From contig QWDQ01000001.1 in the NCBI GenBank assembly GCA_003868215.1, forward strand, positions 310,001 through 374,000: a DNA stretch of 64,000 bases, written 5' to 3'. The DNA is from Pseudophaeomoniella oleicola. Taxonomy: Eukaryota > Ascomycota > Eurotiomycetes > Phaeomoniellales > Phaeomoniellaceae. This document shows, one piece after another, positions 11,535-22,785 of the stretch; the first letter of the stretch is position 1, and every line of letters starts with the position of its first letter. The notes under the pieces were generated by a model, which was given only the letters and a program-made list of their open reading frames with translations, did not search any database and was not told the origin of the DNA. Made by a program: the position numbers and the translations under genes.

Positions 11535-14500
11535 TCAGCCTCGTTTCGACGCCCACTTGGACAATTTGTCCTTCAACTTCTTGAGAGGGTAGGGCTTCGA
11601 GAGATAGTCGTCCATACCGGCAGCCGCACATTTTTCGTTGTCTCCCTTGATAGCACTCGCAGTTAGAGCGATAATCGGAATATCTTTCAGATGTTGATAC
11701 TGCGCCTGGGACTTAAGGATGCGGGTGGTCTGGTATCCGTCAAGAACAGGCATTTGAACGTCCATCAGAATGACATCAACTTCTAGATTTTCAAGCAAGT
11801 AATCAAGGGCTTCCTTTCCGTTGGAGACCGCGATGCCTTTGTAGCCAAGCTTCTTGACTGAGTGCAGAGCAATTTTCTGATTGATTGGACTGTAAGCTTG
11901 TCAGTTTCCTGCCGTATAGATGCTGATAAGCTTGCTTACTTGTCTTCCACAATCAAAACGTTCTTATCGATGCTGAATACAGCATCGTCACTGTCACTTT
12001 GCACTGTATAGGTGCTATGCCGCGACAATTGTGGTCTGCTCGAATAAACAAGGGGAAGTATAAATTTTGCTTTAGTCCCAACCCCTGGAGAGGATTCCAA
12101 CTCAAGTTTGCCACCCATCATTTGAGCCAGCTGTTCCAGTCAGAATGAGATGAACAAGACGATGCAGATGGAAACTTACATTTCGAGAAATCACAAGTCC
12201 CAGACCTGTTCCTCCGTGCAGTCGAGCGGTGGACGAATCTCCTTGACGAAAAGGTTCAAATATCCGCTCTTGGGTGGCTTTGTCCATCCCACAACCCGTA
12301 TCTTCGACGATAATCTCGGCCATATTACCGGCAAGAGTGACAGAGAGTTTGACTGATCCTTCGGTAGTAAATTTTGCAGCGTTGCTAAGCAGGTTGGAAA
12401 GGATCTGCCGTATCCTGCTGGGGTCACCCATGAGCATCATATCCTTAGCAATGTCGACCGAATAGCAGAAATCGACCGACTTTTGCTGCGTCGAATGGAC
12501 AAACAGTCGACCACATTCTTGGATCAACGCAGCTAAGTCGAAGCGTATATTCTCAAGATGCATCTCATTCGCTTCAATCTTAGAGAAATCGAGTATGTCA
12601 TTGACAATCGCCAGTAAGTTATGAGCAGAGATTTGGATGCAATCAACCAGATCTCTCTCTGCACTGTCAAGCTTTTTCTCAGCCAACAGATCTGACATGC
12701 CGATGACTCCAGCAAGAGGTGTTCGAACTTCGTGGGACATATGCGCAAGGAATTGGCTCTTCAGTCGGCTGCTTTCCTGTGCCATTTGTTGTTCCGCTAT
12801 CAATCGGGCATTCTCCATTTCCAGATTGGACCTTTGATGCAGCTCCGTGATATCAATGGAACAGCCAATCACCCCCTTGACCATCGGACTTCCACTGCTG
12901 TTGTCGATGTCCGGCATGAACCGGGTTTTGACGACTCTGTCTCTTATATGGTCTTCAGAAGTGGTAAATTCAACATTCCCTTGCATGGCCTCAACCATTT
13001 TGCTGGCAAATTCAGGCACTCCACCTTCTTGCAAAGCGTGTAGCGAGTCGATGGCATTTGTGCCGAGCCGCTGTCTCCATCTCTCAGAGTGTGCGCCTAT
13101 TCCGCCCTCACCTCCAACTGAGAGAGTCTTGTAGTTACTATCTACACGGAATACCGTCACGGAGGCATGTGCCAAAATGTTTGACATATGTTTTTGAATG
13201 TCTGCCGCTTCCTTCCGCATTCTAACATCATCATCGATGTCAGTGATGCTGCCGTACCACTTCAGCAATGCACCGGTGCTGTCCTTCAACGACTTCAGCC
13301 GAAGCGTCATCCACAGATAGACTCCATCATGCCTTCTATAGCGACACTCGTGAGAGAAGAAATCACCTTCTTCACCAGCACCTTGGGCGAACTTGTCAAT
13401 AAGTCCCGGCAAGTCCTTTTCGTGGACAGCATTCTTCCATCCTTCCCCGACCGATCCTTCCTTTGTCAATCCTGTGAAATCGTACCACCCTTTATTAAAG
13501 TAATCACATTCCCCCCCTCTGCCAGCAAACATGATATGCGGTATGCTGTCGCAAATCGTCTCATAACTGGCCAATCTCCCTTCCTTTTCTTGAGCCATCA
13601 CTTGGGCGTATTCTCCCAAGTGCCGAAAATACACAACACCTCCTAAATACTCCCCAGTTTGCTGATCGTAAAGGCATTTTCCAGTACACTCCGTGATCCG
13701 TTTAACACCACTTGCTTGAATTTCTCCGACCCTCACCCCCCTAAAATCCTGCCGCTCCCTATTCAGCCTGAGACATGGCCATTCTTCGATTGGTAGCCTC
13801 GCAACAAAGTGGTCATCCCAAATATCCCACTGGCTACAAAATTGCTGGACGTCTTCAATTTCGACAGGCTGTACTTTGTCCGGGCCGCAAAAGTTGGGCA
13901 CAGCGAATTTCTCGTCTGCGGAGAAGAGGAAGCCAGATATGTCGCTGGTATGATAATCGACAGCTTCCCTTAGTCTCGCGAACCGAGCATCAAGGCTCCC
14001 CGCTGTTGAAGTACTATATGAAGGGGTCCTTGACAGAGTCCTCGAACATGGAAGGCTGACTGCAGGATCGTCTGCGATGGAGATTGTTGACGGAATGTGA
14101 GTATCATGTGTGTTGATATATGGCCACAGCATGGGCTGATCGAGTAGCTGGATTGGTTTCGAGAAGGATAATAGATAATAAGCCACTAAAGCAATGTCCA
14201 ATTTTTGTAAGCGAACTCGGGCAGATGTCACCGCTTTGGATGACGTCCTCAAAATGTCCACCGTCTGACCTTGGGAGCCCCTATTCTCGTGTTCTTGCCA
14301 GAATCCATCATCGGATGACCCTTCGTCACCAAGCGTATCAGCTCGCGCAGCGGCCACTTCATCCTCTAGTAGCTCTTTGAAGATGCGGTCGAACTTCTTT
14401 TTCGATTTATGGCCACTAATTGAAAGATCCGATACCGATGTGCCCGCAAGGTCATGCTTTTCAGATGTATCCTCGATGTGAATTGCAAAAAGCCTGTCCG

Positions 14501-14612
14501 CTGCTCTGTTGGCTAACACAATCGTTTCGTCGGCAGACACGACTAGACTGGGCAACTGCTGGGCATTGAACGCAGCCTGAGCAATGGCATCAAGCCTCGG
14601 AAGCTGCATCAT
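11535..14612 (-). CDS. hybrid sensor histidine kinase (PAS - HisKA - HATPase - receiver)
   Basis: Fungal hybrid kinases autophosphorylate on His, pass the phosphate to their own receiver Asp, then to an HPt protein feeding MAPK and response-regulator outputs. Exons are 14612-12180, 12130-11940 and 11889-11535, with 49- and 50-nt introns, giving about 992 residues. A PAS-like segment starts near residue 15 (SLVVSADETIVLANRAADRLF). A clear PAS/PAC pair sits around 360-490 (CDYFNKGWYDFTGL, GVYLWMTLRLKSLKD). HisKA has FLAHMSHEVRTPLAGVIGM with phospho-His near 627. HATPase_c has the N-box ILSNLLSNAAKF and G-boxes EDTGCGMD and GGTGLGLVISRN. The receiver has VLIVEDN, the acceptor Asp in ILMDVQMPVLDGY (about 918) and the lysine in YLSKPY. 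There is no HPt domain and no membrane segment, so it is likely cytosolic. The start is uncertain: ATGs at 14627, 14612 and 14609 all fit, and an upstream exon is possible. Confidence 0.9.
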
Positions 14613-15290
14613 GCAACCGACTACCATATAAAAACCAATGCGCCAAAATGTTTGAAGTCGCTGCTGTCGCAACGGAATTGAAGGCAGTGAGGCTTCCTGG
14701 AGTCGAAGCCATCATAGAGGACATCGCCTTATTCATTTTTTGTGCATGTCTGTCTTCGCCGTCGAAAACTATAATTGACAAAATCTTATTTACAACAAAC
14801 CTGCCTGCAAGACCGGATGCGACCAGCTTGGGGGGATTTTTTGACGCGATCTAGAGTTTCTGGTGATCCTGGTATTCATGTCCTGGTCTTCGAGGATCGA
14901 TGAATAGACATAGTGAGAAGGTTTAATACCCACAACACAACACACATAGATGAGCCAGATCTTCCGCAAACCGTCCAATCCCCTTTAGGAGCAAGGAATC
15001 GTACTTGTGGCTCACAGGGAATAAAGTCTAACTACTAAACGCTCGACGCCTCAAACTTGGCTCAGCCTTCCAGGGTTCGATACTTTGCCTCCACGATCAT
15101 TTGTACGCCCTGGGTTAGGCTGATGTCATACAAAGACTTTGATTGGACGAGATGTTGATGCCACCCGCAAGCACTTTCGGAAACAATGGTTCGCTAAGAT
15201 CAAGTGCCGAGATGCCATGATATTGCAATGGTTATACATGGGGCCTCTAGTATCCTTCTAGAACGACAAGGCTCCAGCCGGGTTCATGAT
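14613..15290. other. spacer upstream of the histidine kinase
   Basis: This 678-bp stretch contains the kinase promoter and the AAA ATPase 3' end. A minus-strand frame at 14590-14781 (MNKAMSSMMASTPG...) could belong to an earlier kinase exon, but the only intron that would join it is about 33 nt, too short to trust. Nothing else is recognised. Confidence 0.4.
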
Positions 15291-16895
15291 TTACGAGATG
15301 GGCATGGTTACCCGAACAATCAATACGATAAGACAAACAGCGAAGAGAGAGGCGACGATTAATACGTCAAAGTGGTCGGCAGATCCCTTGCGGGTAGTGA
15401 TCTTGTCACTCGGGAGAGTATTCCGTTTCGAGATTGATTCCAGACTGGAGATAGCTGATTGCCCACTTTGATCGCCCAACGCTTCTCTCAAGATCTTGAC
15501 CTGCCTCTGAATGGCTTGCCAAAGAAGATTTTCCTCGAGGTCGTCATCCTTTGCATTGTCGGATTCGGGGCCTTGGATCGCTGTCATCGTGTCTCTGAAC
15601 GATTGACCATAGCCTAGCGTGCGCATGGTCTCGGTAGGCTCCGAGTGGGAGGCGATATCCAATAAGGCTGCCACGAACGCTTCCTGAATATAGGCAAAGC
15701 TGAAGCCGTAGGTAATTTTTGCAATCGCCTTGCAAAGTTTCTGGGGAAACTCAATCTCCTGATTACCCCGGAGTTTCCGTTTCCAAAAGTCACAATACTT
15801 GACTCGTTCCTGCTCGGTAGGATCGTCGTAGAGGTACTTGCGATCAAATCTGCTGGGCCTCTTGGAGATACCAGGGTCTAGACGATCGAGATGGTTTGTC
15901 GAGCCCAATATCATGATACCGTCATTGTTTGATAGGCCATCAACCTCGTTCAAGAAAAACGATCGTACCTGGTCCGTCACTATCGAGTCCAGGTCTTCGA
16001 ACACAAGCAGACAGGGAGCTTCTTGTCGTGCCTTTCCGAATATCAGACCGAGAGAGTATTCGGGACCACCATACGAGGTAAGAGTCCTGACATATAATGT
16101 CGGAACAGGCTTCTCGCGGGAATATAGCGAATGCGACATGGCCTTGATGGATATGGTTTTCCCGTTACCCGGCGGACCGTAGAATATCAAGCCTCGTTTC
16201 CAAGGAACTCGAAGCTCCTGATACGTCTGGCGGGAGTCGAAGAAACGTTCAATATCTGATATGACGGCCCTCTTTTTATCATCGTCGAGAATAACATCGC
16301 CCCATGACGCCTTTTGGATACTTTTGTATAGGTCTGCATCTTTACGCCAACTGCCTTGATTGAAAACCCATATCTCATCATGAAGCTCTGTGGTCCATCT
16401 CCCGATAGATAAGAGTAATTCGTCAATCGCTTCTTCGTCACCAATGATATATTGATTGCGCACAGTCGGATAGGCCGAACCACCGTCTCGCCCATCTATC
16501 AGGTAGACATGAAACTCATGGTCACCACATGCGTACTGATACTCTTCATATAGTACTCTGTCGGCGAGTCGGCCTTCACCGCCATCAAGCCGCTTGAACG
16601 GAGGCTGATATACTTTCCATTTCAAGGCCACAGTATCCTTCGTTGGAAGCACCAAGGCCTTGCCCGAAGCGGCGTAAGCCAGTAAGTTACAAGTCCCTTC
16701 CGGGACGACGGTGATGTGAGCAGATGGATAAAGCTCTTTGAGAGTTTGGAAGATGTAGGCATCAGTATTGACACGTTTTGCCGTCGAATGCTCAAAGTAA
16801 TGTTTGGCAAGACTGTCACTCGACATGGATGATTCAAGGAGATCGAGGGACGAAGTTGAGGGCGTTGCCGACAAGAGAGCCTCGGTTCTCTTCAT
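15291..16895 (-). CDS. AAA ATPase with C-terminal membrane anchor (BCS1-like AAA core)
   Basis: This single-exon gene encodes 534 residues from the ATG at 16895. The frame is open upstream, but the start MKRTEALLSATPS fits best. The AAA core has Walker A GPPGNGKT (240-247), Walker B LLVFED with DLDS (about 297-304), sensor-1 GSTN (331-334) and the arginine-rich RPSRFDRKY (346-354), as in the BCS1-like fungal AAA group. The classic BCS1 N-terminal membrane and import domain is absent. Instead there is a roughly 220-residue fungal-type N-terminal region with KWKVYQPPF and EFHVYLIDGRDGG. Near the C-terminus a hydrophobic segment (FDVLIVASLFAVCLIVLIV) suggests a tail-anchored membrane protein, which is unusual for BCS1. 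The target membrane and substrate are unknown. The core family call is firm; the function is not. Confidence 0.82.
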   Translation of the reverse strand: MKRTEALLSATPSTSSLDLLESSMSSDSLAKHYFEHSTAKRVNTDAYIFQTLKELYPSAHITVVPEGTCNLLAYAASGKALVLPTKDTVALKWKVYQPPFKRLDGGEGRLADRVLYEEYQYACGDHEFHVYLIDGRDGGSAYPTVRNQYIIGDEEAIDELLLSIGRWTTELHDEIWVFNQGSWRKDADLYKSIQKASWGDVILDDDKKRAVISDIERFFDSRQTYQELRVPWKRGLIFYGPPGNGKTISIKAMSHSLYSREKPVPTLYVRTLTSYGGPEYSLGLIFGKARQEAPCLLVFEDLDSIVTDQVRSFFLNEVDGLSNNDGIMILGSTNHLDRLDPGISKRPSRFDRKYLYDDPTEQERVKYCDFWKRKLRGNQEIEFPQKLCKAIAKITYGFSFAYIQEAFVAALLDIASHSEPTETMRTLGYGQSFRDTMTAIQGPESDNAKDDDLEENLLWQAIQRQVKILREALGDQSGQSAISSLESISKRNTLPSDKITTRKGSADHFDVLIVASLFAVCLIVLIVRVTMPIS

Positions 16896-17089
16896 GGTAG
16901 GATATGAGATAGTATGCGGATTATACACAATAGCAGCGACACTTTCAAGATTCGAATAAGATCGAGCACTTGATAGGAGTTTAATGGGTGCCTGATTATA
17001 TGGACATAGTACCTTAGGTAGGTAGAATTGGCTGTTCAACTTCCATCCACAACTAGGATACAACTAGGCAGTGCTTACGTGCCTGTGCC

Positions 17090-17129
17090 TCAGGGACCTC
17101 GGGGACCTCAGGGATCTCAGGGACCTTGT
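17090..17129. repeat. short tandem repeat of a 9-10-bp unit (CTCAGGGAC)
   Basis: About four imperfect head-to-tail copies of CTCAGGGAC/CTCGGGGAC/CTCAGGGAT lie roughly 200 bp upstream of the AAA ATPase start. It may be a binding-site array or a young minisatellite; the sequence cannot decide. Confidence 0.7.
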
Positions 17130-17194
17130 AGGCAGTAGTAGTAGGGTGTGGCATCTCCACTGAAAAGGCGGGGGGCCTCGTACATACGTAGTAG

Positions 17195-17206
17195 TACTAC
17201 GTAGTA
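17195..17206. repeat. palindrome TACTACGTAGTA (copy 1)
   Basis: This is a perfect 12-bp self-complementary motif, part of a longer run of TACGTAGTA/GTAGTACTAC units from 17185. The same 12-mer recurs five more times in the window, always outside genes. Confidence 0.8.
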
Positions 17207-17671
17207 TTCGAGAGTCGAGTCCGATACCCGATAAGTTAAGCGGATTAATGATCTTCCCCAAATGATAGTAACTTGCCTAAAGATATCGTACCTCTCTCGA
17301 TAAGCCATGGACTTCTCATTTTCCTTTATTACTGATTGTCACATCAATCAACAATTGTAGTAGGCAATGGATGTCAATCTTGATATGCCATATGTTCGAT
17401 GAAGTGTCTTTCATCACGACCAAACTGTCAACTGTCCTGTCTACCAGGATTCATACTCCAGAACATGGGAGATATCGAAGACAGACAAATGATGGGCCCA
17501 AGCCGGAGACCTCCCAAGGTTTGTATGACGTAGTCGACTTGAAATGTCAACACGCAGTCAATGAACCATTGAACCGTTCGTCGCGAACTCCGCTCTGCTC
17601 TACTCTATACTCTGAAGGTAGGTGCCCAGGGAGGTATCACAAGGTCCACAACGATATCGGAACACTCATCA

Positions 17672-18799
17672 ATGGAGGAACATGGTGATTTCGAAGCTCA
17701 ACGACTGGCAAACATTAAGCGCAAGCAAGCCCTCCTCGACGAACTTGGCCTCAGACAGCCTACCCGCGACACACAGCCACGCGACGTAGACAAGGAACGT
17801 CCCTTGCACAAAAAGAAGAAGCTCGATTCAACGAAACCGAGGTTTCCTCCTACGCGTACCTCAGCCCGGATTGCATCAGCGCCATCGAAGCCAAGCTACA
17901 GTGAGGACCAACAGAGCAACGGCCTTGCGATCAAATCCAAGGCGAAATCAAGAGCGGCCGTTACAACGACCACCCCTTTCCACCGCCGTCAACCACCAAC
18001 CGCGCGAAGTGAATTGCCCGAAGATCTTACAAACCTCCAACTCTCCTGGAGTAACTGGACGCTCTCTGCAGGACCCCCAACCCGCGACGCACGTAACACT
18101 TTCCACTTCTCCAGCCATCCAACCTTCTCGCCAAACCTTAGCCCTTCCGAAATCCTTCAGCAAGGGTGCTTTGGCGGCACGTATTTTCGCCCTCTCTACT
18201 CACGCACCCTCGACCTGACCGTCGAATCCGACTATCTCGAATTGCCCTCTGAATGGCTCAGCTCCCTCGACATAGCCAAGTTCGTTACCTCCGAAATCTA
18301 CGACCCTGAGGTCAATAAATACAAAGTTCGCTGCGGCCAATCGATCGAAGAATGGGAAGCCAACGGCTGGATCAATCATCAATACGACGTCAGAGGTTGG
18401 TTCCAATGGTATTGCCGCTTCTTCATGGGAAGGAGATGCGCAGACGACGATCGACAAATCGGACGTTGGCGACGTTGTGTCGGTCGCACGGACCACAAGA
18501 TATCTCAACCCCGGTCCAGAAACCCCGAAGATACCGACGAGAAGAACGTTTCTTCTCTATCCCCTTCAGTCCACCAGCAGTCTCCCAATCCCTCGTCCGG
18601 CACAGGTCGCTGGCGCCGTATGCTGATCAAAAAGTACCTATCCATGGGTGTCCACGAAGTCTTCGACGACGGCAGCGAAGACCTACATGGTTCCATGGAG
18701 GTGAGTCCCGTGATTCATCAGACGTGCCACCATTGGGCGTGGGAGATTCGGCAAGAGGATCTCGACGAGGCCTGGAGGGATGCTGGGTGGGACGGGTAG
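17672..18799 (+). CDS. conserved fungal hypothetical protein (Trp-rich)
   Basis: This is an intact 375-residue single-exon frame. The N-terminus has a short charged helix (LANIKRKQALLDELGL) and a basic Ser/Pro-rich low-complexity region (about 35-120) with possible nuclear localisation signals (HKKKKLD). The C-terminal half is a compact conserved-looking domain: EILQQGCFGGTYFRPLYS, SEIYDPEVNKYKVRCGQS, EEWEANGWI, WFQWYCRFFMGRRCADDDRQ, GRWRRMLIKKYLSMGV and SPVIHQTCHHWAWEI. I recall this arrangement from unnamed proteins across filamentous fungi, but no biochemical function is known to me. The many Trp, Cys and His residues could bind a metal or ligand, which is inference only. The start is the first ATG of the frame, with consensus-like context. 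Confidence 0.82.
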   Translation: MEEHGDFEAQRLANIKRKQALLDELGLRQPTRDTQPRDVDKERPLHKKKKLDSTKPRFPPTRTSARIASAPSKPSYSEDQQSNGLAIKSKAKSRAAVTTTTPFHRRQPPTARSELPEDLTNLQLSWSNWTLSAGPPTRDARNTFHFSSHPTFSPNLSPSEILQQGCFGGTYFRPLYSRTLDLTVESDYLELPSEWLSSLDIAKFVTSEIYDPEVNKYKVRCGQSIEEWEANGWINHQYDVRGWFQWYCRFFMGRRCADDDRQIGRWRRCVGRTDHKISQPRSRNPEDTDEKNVSSLSPSVHQQSPNPSSGTGRWRRMLIKKYLSMGVHEVFDDGSEDLHGSMEVSPVIHQTCHHWAWEIRQEDLDEAWRDAGWDG

Positions 18800-20134
18800 A
18801 ATGGAAAAGGCAATAAATCGGGATAAAGGCAGCATTTGCTCAAGGAAAACCCAATCGAAAGACGTGAATTAATAGCAAGTTATCATAAATATATTCTCTA
18901 AAGGACGAAGAAGAATGCATATATTTCCGATACCCTTGCTCTACCTACCTAGGTACATTTCCTCCTCTCCCGTCCTTTTCACACACAATTCCCATTTCTC
19001 ACGCGTAGTCTCCTTCCAGAAATCTTGTGATTTTTCTCTTGTCGGCGTCTATTATCCATCTCCCCAGATAGAAAATATATATATACTACGTTACCCCAAC
19101 CAACCAACCTTCCAACCACCCTCAAACCCCCAACTTCTTTTTCGCGCATGTGCATGTGCATGTAACATTTCATTTTATTTCATTTCATTCACTTGGGGAT
19201 AGATAGCTACTACCTACTTGTACCTACATGCCTGTCTGTACCTATTTTACCTTACCTTACTTTAGTCAGGTACCTGAGAAAGAAAGAAAGAAAGAAAGCA
19301 AGCATGAACTTGAAAGATTTTTGTTTTCTCCATATAATGTACATAACTTGTATACCTTATATGTGTATATAGATGTTGTTGTTGTTGTTGTTGTTGTCAT
19401 ATATACATACATATGTAAATACGAACATAACGTGGATTTTCAATGAAAGCCTCGTCGTAGGAGATTTGCGTATAAACCCATAACGGCTGGCTCGCGGAGA
19501 GATAAATGGAAGGAATTGCCTCGCCGTGCACGTTTTTTCCTTGCTTCAGCTCCTTTCCTCCTTTCCAATTTCCATTTCCATCTTCATTCCATCATGTTCC
19601 TCTCGTGTTGGGAAACCGGACGCATGGCTGGCTGTCTGGCTAGCTGACCGCTTCCACTTCCGATTCGATGAGTGTTCAGAGTACCAGGCTAAACACTGCT
19701 CCGTTTCTGGCCGAGTTCAGGAAACGGCCGCGCATTCAACGACGATGTCGGTGAGTTATGAGAACCGACATCTTTGTTGGTTTTGGAAGACGATCATGTG
19801 AAGGTCGAATCGAGGTCCGAGGAGGCTCTGCGTACGGGTATATCGGGATCCAGGATCGGGCTGTGGACATGTCGATGAATGGATTTCACCCTCTTGAAGC
19901 GGGAGATGTGAGCGGGTTGCAAGAGCATGGTCCGCGTGGCGGGAAAATGCCTGGCATGAGGGATAAAGGGAGCTGGGAACCTAAATAACCCCTGCTTCAA
20001 TATCGAGCCCGGATAGAAACTGGTGTGCAGTTATCATGTTTCGTATGCAAAATCCATTATCCTCGTGTGGGTGCCAGTCAACCAGCAGTACATGAGAAAT
20101 CAGTCACTTGTGATGTTTCCTTCGTCTTTAAGTT
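18800..20134. other. 1.3-kb convergent spacer with low-complexity DNA
   Basis: This spacer lies between the 3' ends of the hypothetical gene and KIN17. It contains CCTACCTAGGTAC near 18941-18953, pyrimidine-rich DNA to 19200, GAAA repeats at about 19278-19299, a TTG repeat at about 19374-19398, and several TACCTA units near 19210-19270. No coding signal is recognised. Confidence 0.6.
19374..19398. repeat. (TTG)n trinucleotide microsatellite
   Basis: About eight uninterrupted GTT/TTG units lie in the non-coding spacer, preceded by a short (GAAA)n tract about 80 bp to the left. Confidence 0.85.
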
Positions 20135-21329
20135 TCAATACAACTTTTGCCGCTTTCCTCCACCGCCCATTCGTTCTTCTCTCAGCCTTTTCCTCTCCAG
20201 CTCCTCTTTCATGATCCTCTCAGCTTCGCTCATGGCTTTCTGCTGCGGGATCGGCGCAGAAGACTTCTTGACTGCTAGAGGATTTGATTTCTTCGCTGAA
20301 GCAAATACATTCTTAGGTTTGATGGAGATTGAGGGTGCTGAAGAAGTAGCTTTGGGCATAGGGGCTAGGGGCGAGGCCGTTACAGAGGATTCAGTAGAAG
20401 CTGCCTCGGTAGGTAGGGTCGGCGTTTCGGGGTGTGCAGAACGAGATGATTGATCGGACTCCTTCTCGACCGAAGACGGACTTGGTGGCTTCGGTGTTGT
20501 AGAGAGCTTTGGTGCGAAGCTGAGCTTGATCTTTTCGCCCTCTGCTCTTTGAAGCTCTCGGACCCTTTCATCTTCCTCTTCCACTTCACTGTCATCATCC
20601 AATCCTTTATCCTTATGGGCCCGTGCAATCTGTGCTCTGATCATGGCCTGTTCGCGCTCTTCATCTCCCTTGTCCTGCCTTTCCTTCTTTCGAATCGCTT
20701 CTTGTCTCCGTAGTGCTTCTGGGCTGTTATCAATCCAGCTGATGAAAATACCACCCCTGCCGCTTTCCCCGGGTTCCTCTTCGTCGACCCGACATATGCC
20801 TTCCCGTCCAAGGTATTTGGCAAATTCTGTGAGACTGTTCCACTTCGTGGAATTCATGTGAACATGCGTCTTGTTCGAGATATATCTAGTCGCAGTCAGC
20901 TATATCCTCATCTGCCTGATGACGGGTGGTAGATGTGAGATTGCACGTACTCCTGGTAAAAGTGATTGATATGCACCCTCTTCTCCCCATGCGACGTTCT
21001 CAGTAGCTGTACAAAATCTTTCAAAAATTGGGTTGAATATTCATTGATGAACTTTCCCGCATTCTGGCCTACAACCTGCATCTGACGAACGTGCGATTCG
21101 CTCAAACAATGCTGCTTGAAAGCATTCTGGTCCTGTTGGTTTCTCGGAGTCAGCCGGCCTTGATCGTAGATGGGGAACATTTTGCTCCTCTGCTGAAAAT
21201 AGACACAAACTATATACATACCCGACATTGCTTCTCACAGACTTGACAGTACCAACGCAGTCGTTGAAGGCCTTTGGCTTTCATCGCATTCGCGATGGCC
21301 TTGGTGGACCCCGCCTCAGCGCGCGGCAT
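20135..21329 (-). CDS. kin17: KIN17-family zinc-finger DNA/RNA-binding protein
   Basis: KIN17 is a conserved nuclear protein linked to pre-mRNA splicing and DNA replication/repair. Three exons (21329-21222, 21132-20951, 20885-20135) give 346 residues. The introns are 89 and 65 nt with GTATGT and GTACGT donors. The C2H2-type finger uses C28, C31, H44 and H50 (WYCQVCEKQC...FKQHCLSESH) and spans the first splice. A winged-helix domain follows (about 58-130), with STQFLKDFVQLLRTSHGEKR, YISNKTHVHMNSTKW and LGREGICRVDE. Next come the conserved GGIFISWIDNSPEALRRQEA and a long charged helix. The C-terminal half is low-complexity Ser/Pro/Lys and ends GGGKRQKLY. The SH3-like C-terminal domains of animal KIN17 are missing, as in other fungal proteins of this length. 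Confidence 0.95.
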
Positions 21330-22785
21330 CTTGGGCAATGGTCGAAGTGCGACACGATCTTGATATAGGGTGTAGGTGACGAGGGCGATGCGATGTGATG
21401 TCGCCTGGGGCTGGATCGAAAGCCGAAAAGTAAAAAGTCGTCGACAAGATGCGCGGACGGCAACCGAGAGTTTCGGATGGGAGATGAACAGGATAGATAC
21501 TCAAGGATTCTAAAGCAGGGTATATGGCGACTTAAGATCACTCATTGAGGAGACATAGTCACCGCTTGATCGTAAGTAAGGAATGTAATTAATTAACGAA
21601 GATCTTTAGATACAGATACCGTGACAGTATGGGTAGCGGATGAACAGCGGGCCGCCGAATGTCCGACTTTTTAAGCTTAAACGGATCGATCATTGATTGA
21701 TCTTCGACCCTGCAGGAAGGCTTGCGCTTTTACTAACGTTCCCCAGACTCGACTTTGTTACGGGAAGAGGTGGCAGCAATGCAACTGCACCGGCATCCCC
21801 AGGAACTAGATCATCATGTAAATCTAGGTACCGAGTGTGTTCAAACCCTTAGGGTATAGCTTTTGTACGGTGGTTTTGCTAGCTAGAACAAAGCGCTTTC
21901 CTTGGGCAAAAGCCGAATAAGCACGACAAAAGGTCGATATGCGATCAGAAAATGCCTCAAGAAACCTCTAGCCCGTCTGCCAATCGATAAAAAAAAGCAG
22001 TAGGTGATATGATTCCCAAAGACCTTTTTGAAGGGACGATTTGCTTCCCATGCTCCTGGACTTTTGCCCGACCGGTGCAATAACAAATAAATCAGCTTGC
22101 GCGTGAATTTAATGATAACAACAAGAATTGACAGACAGCCTCCCGAAACAGATTTCGCTTTGACATAAAAAGAGACTCATGCTTGTAGATGTGCATTGAC
22201 TGAAGAAGGACCCCGCCTGTACCTCCAAGAGCTTCCCTAACCCTGACCCGTCGATGCATTCCTTCCCTACGGCCTCCGTGGCGCCCCGTTCATAACCAGT
22301 AGCAAGATAGCCGTATCTCGTTGCAATGCATGTGACAAAAGAGCTCCTAGTCGCAAAGTGCTGGTCGTATAGGTAGCAGAGCAAGCTGGGAGCGTCTCAA
22401 GTCAAGTAGCTCATCCATCGTTATTCATCTCTTCAGCAGCCATAGCCATCACAAGTTCCGACACCTCCCTTCTGCATTGATATGGAGGAAAATTTTGTGC
22501 GTTGAGTAAAAGGAAAATTGGGTCGCCCCTGATTTGGCAATCTTTCTATAAGAATAAAATTGCACTGTTGTTGGAAAGAATTAGAGTATTTAGTGGCGAA
22601 AGCCCAACAAAAGCATCCATGACCGATCCTGTTGGCGGGGATGCAGTGCCGGGTCTCGAGCCAGCTCGTCACGAAACTGCTGTCCCCAGGGTAGATAGCA
22701 TGGACGAAGGTGAAGGGTTTCGACGGCCCCAAGCTCAGCTTGTGACCTGCTGCCGTCGAGGCATACAAGAAGTTCCAGTATTTGC
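21330..22785. other. 1.5-kb spacer upstream of KIN17
   Basis: This spacer contains the KIN17 promoter and, at the right, the 3' end of the Zn2Cys6 gene. Open frames at 22109-22384 and 22433-22789 (minus) show no motif. No gene is recognised. Confidence 0.5.

Larger units (their letters stand above)
16896..17671. promoter_or_regulatory. divergent promoter region AAA ATPase / conserved hypothetical
   Basis: This 776-bp gap lies between two divergent start codons. It holds the short tandem array listed at 17090-17129 and a TACTACGTAGTA palindrome at 17195-17206 within a 22-bp run of TACGTAGTA-like units. No gene is seen. Confidence 0.5.

Noticed and set aside
15000-15100. Possible tRNA suggested by GGTTCGATAC near 15072
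   Set aside because: The flanking bases do not form a T-arm stem, and no acceptor or D-arm pairing was found at the right distances.
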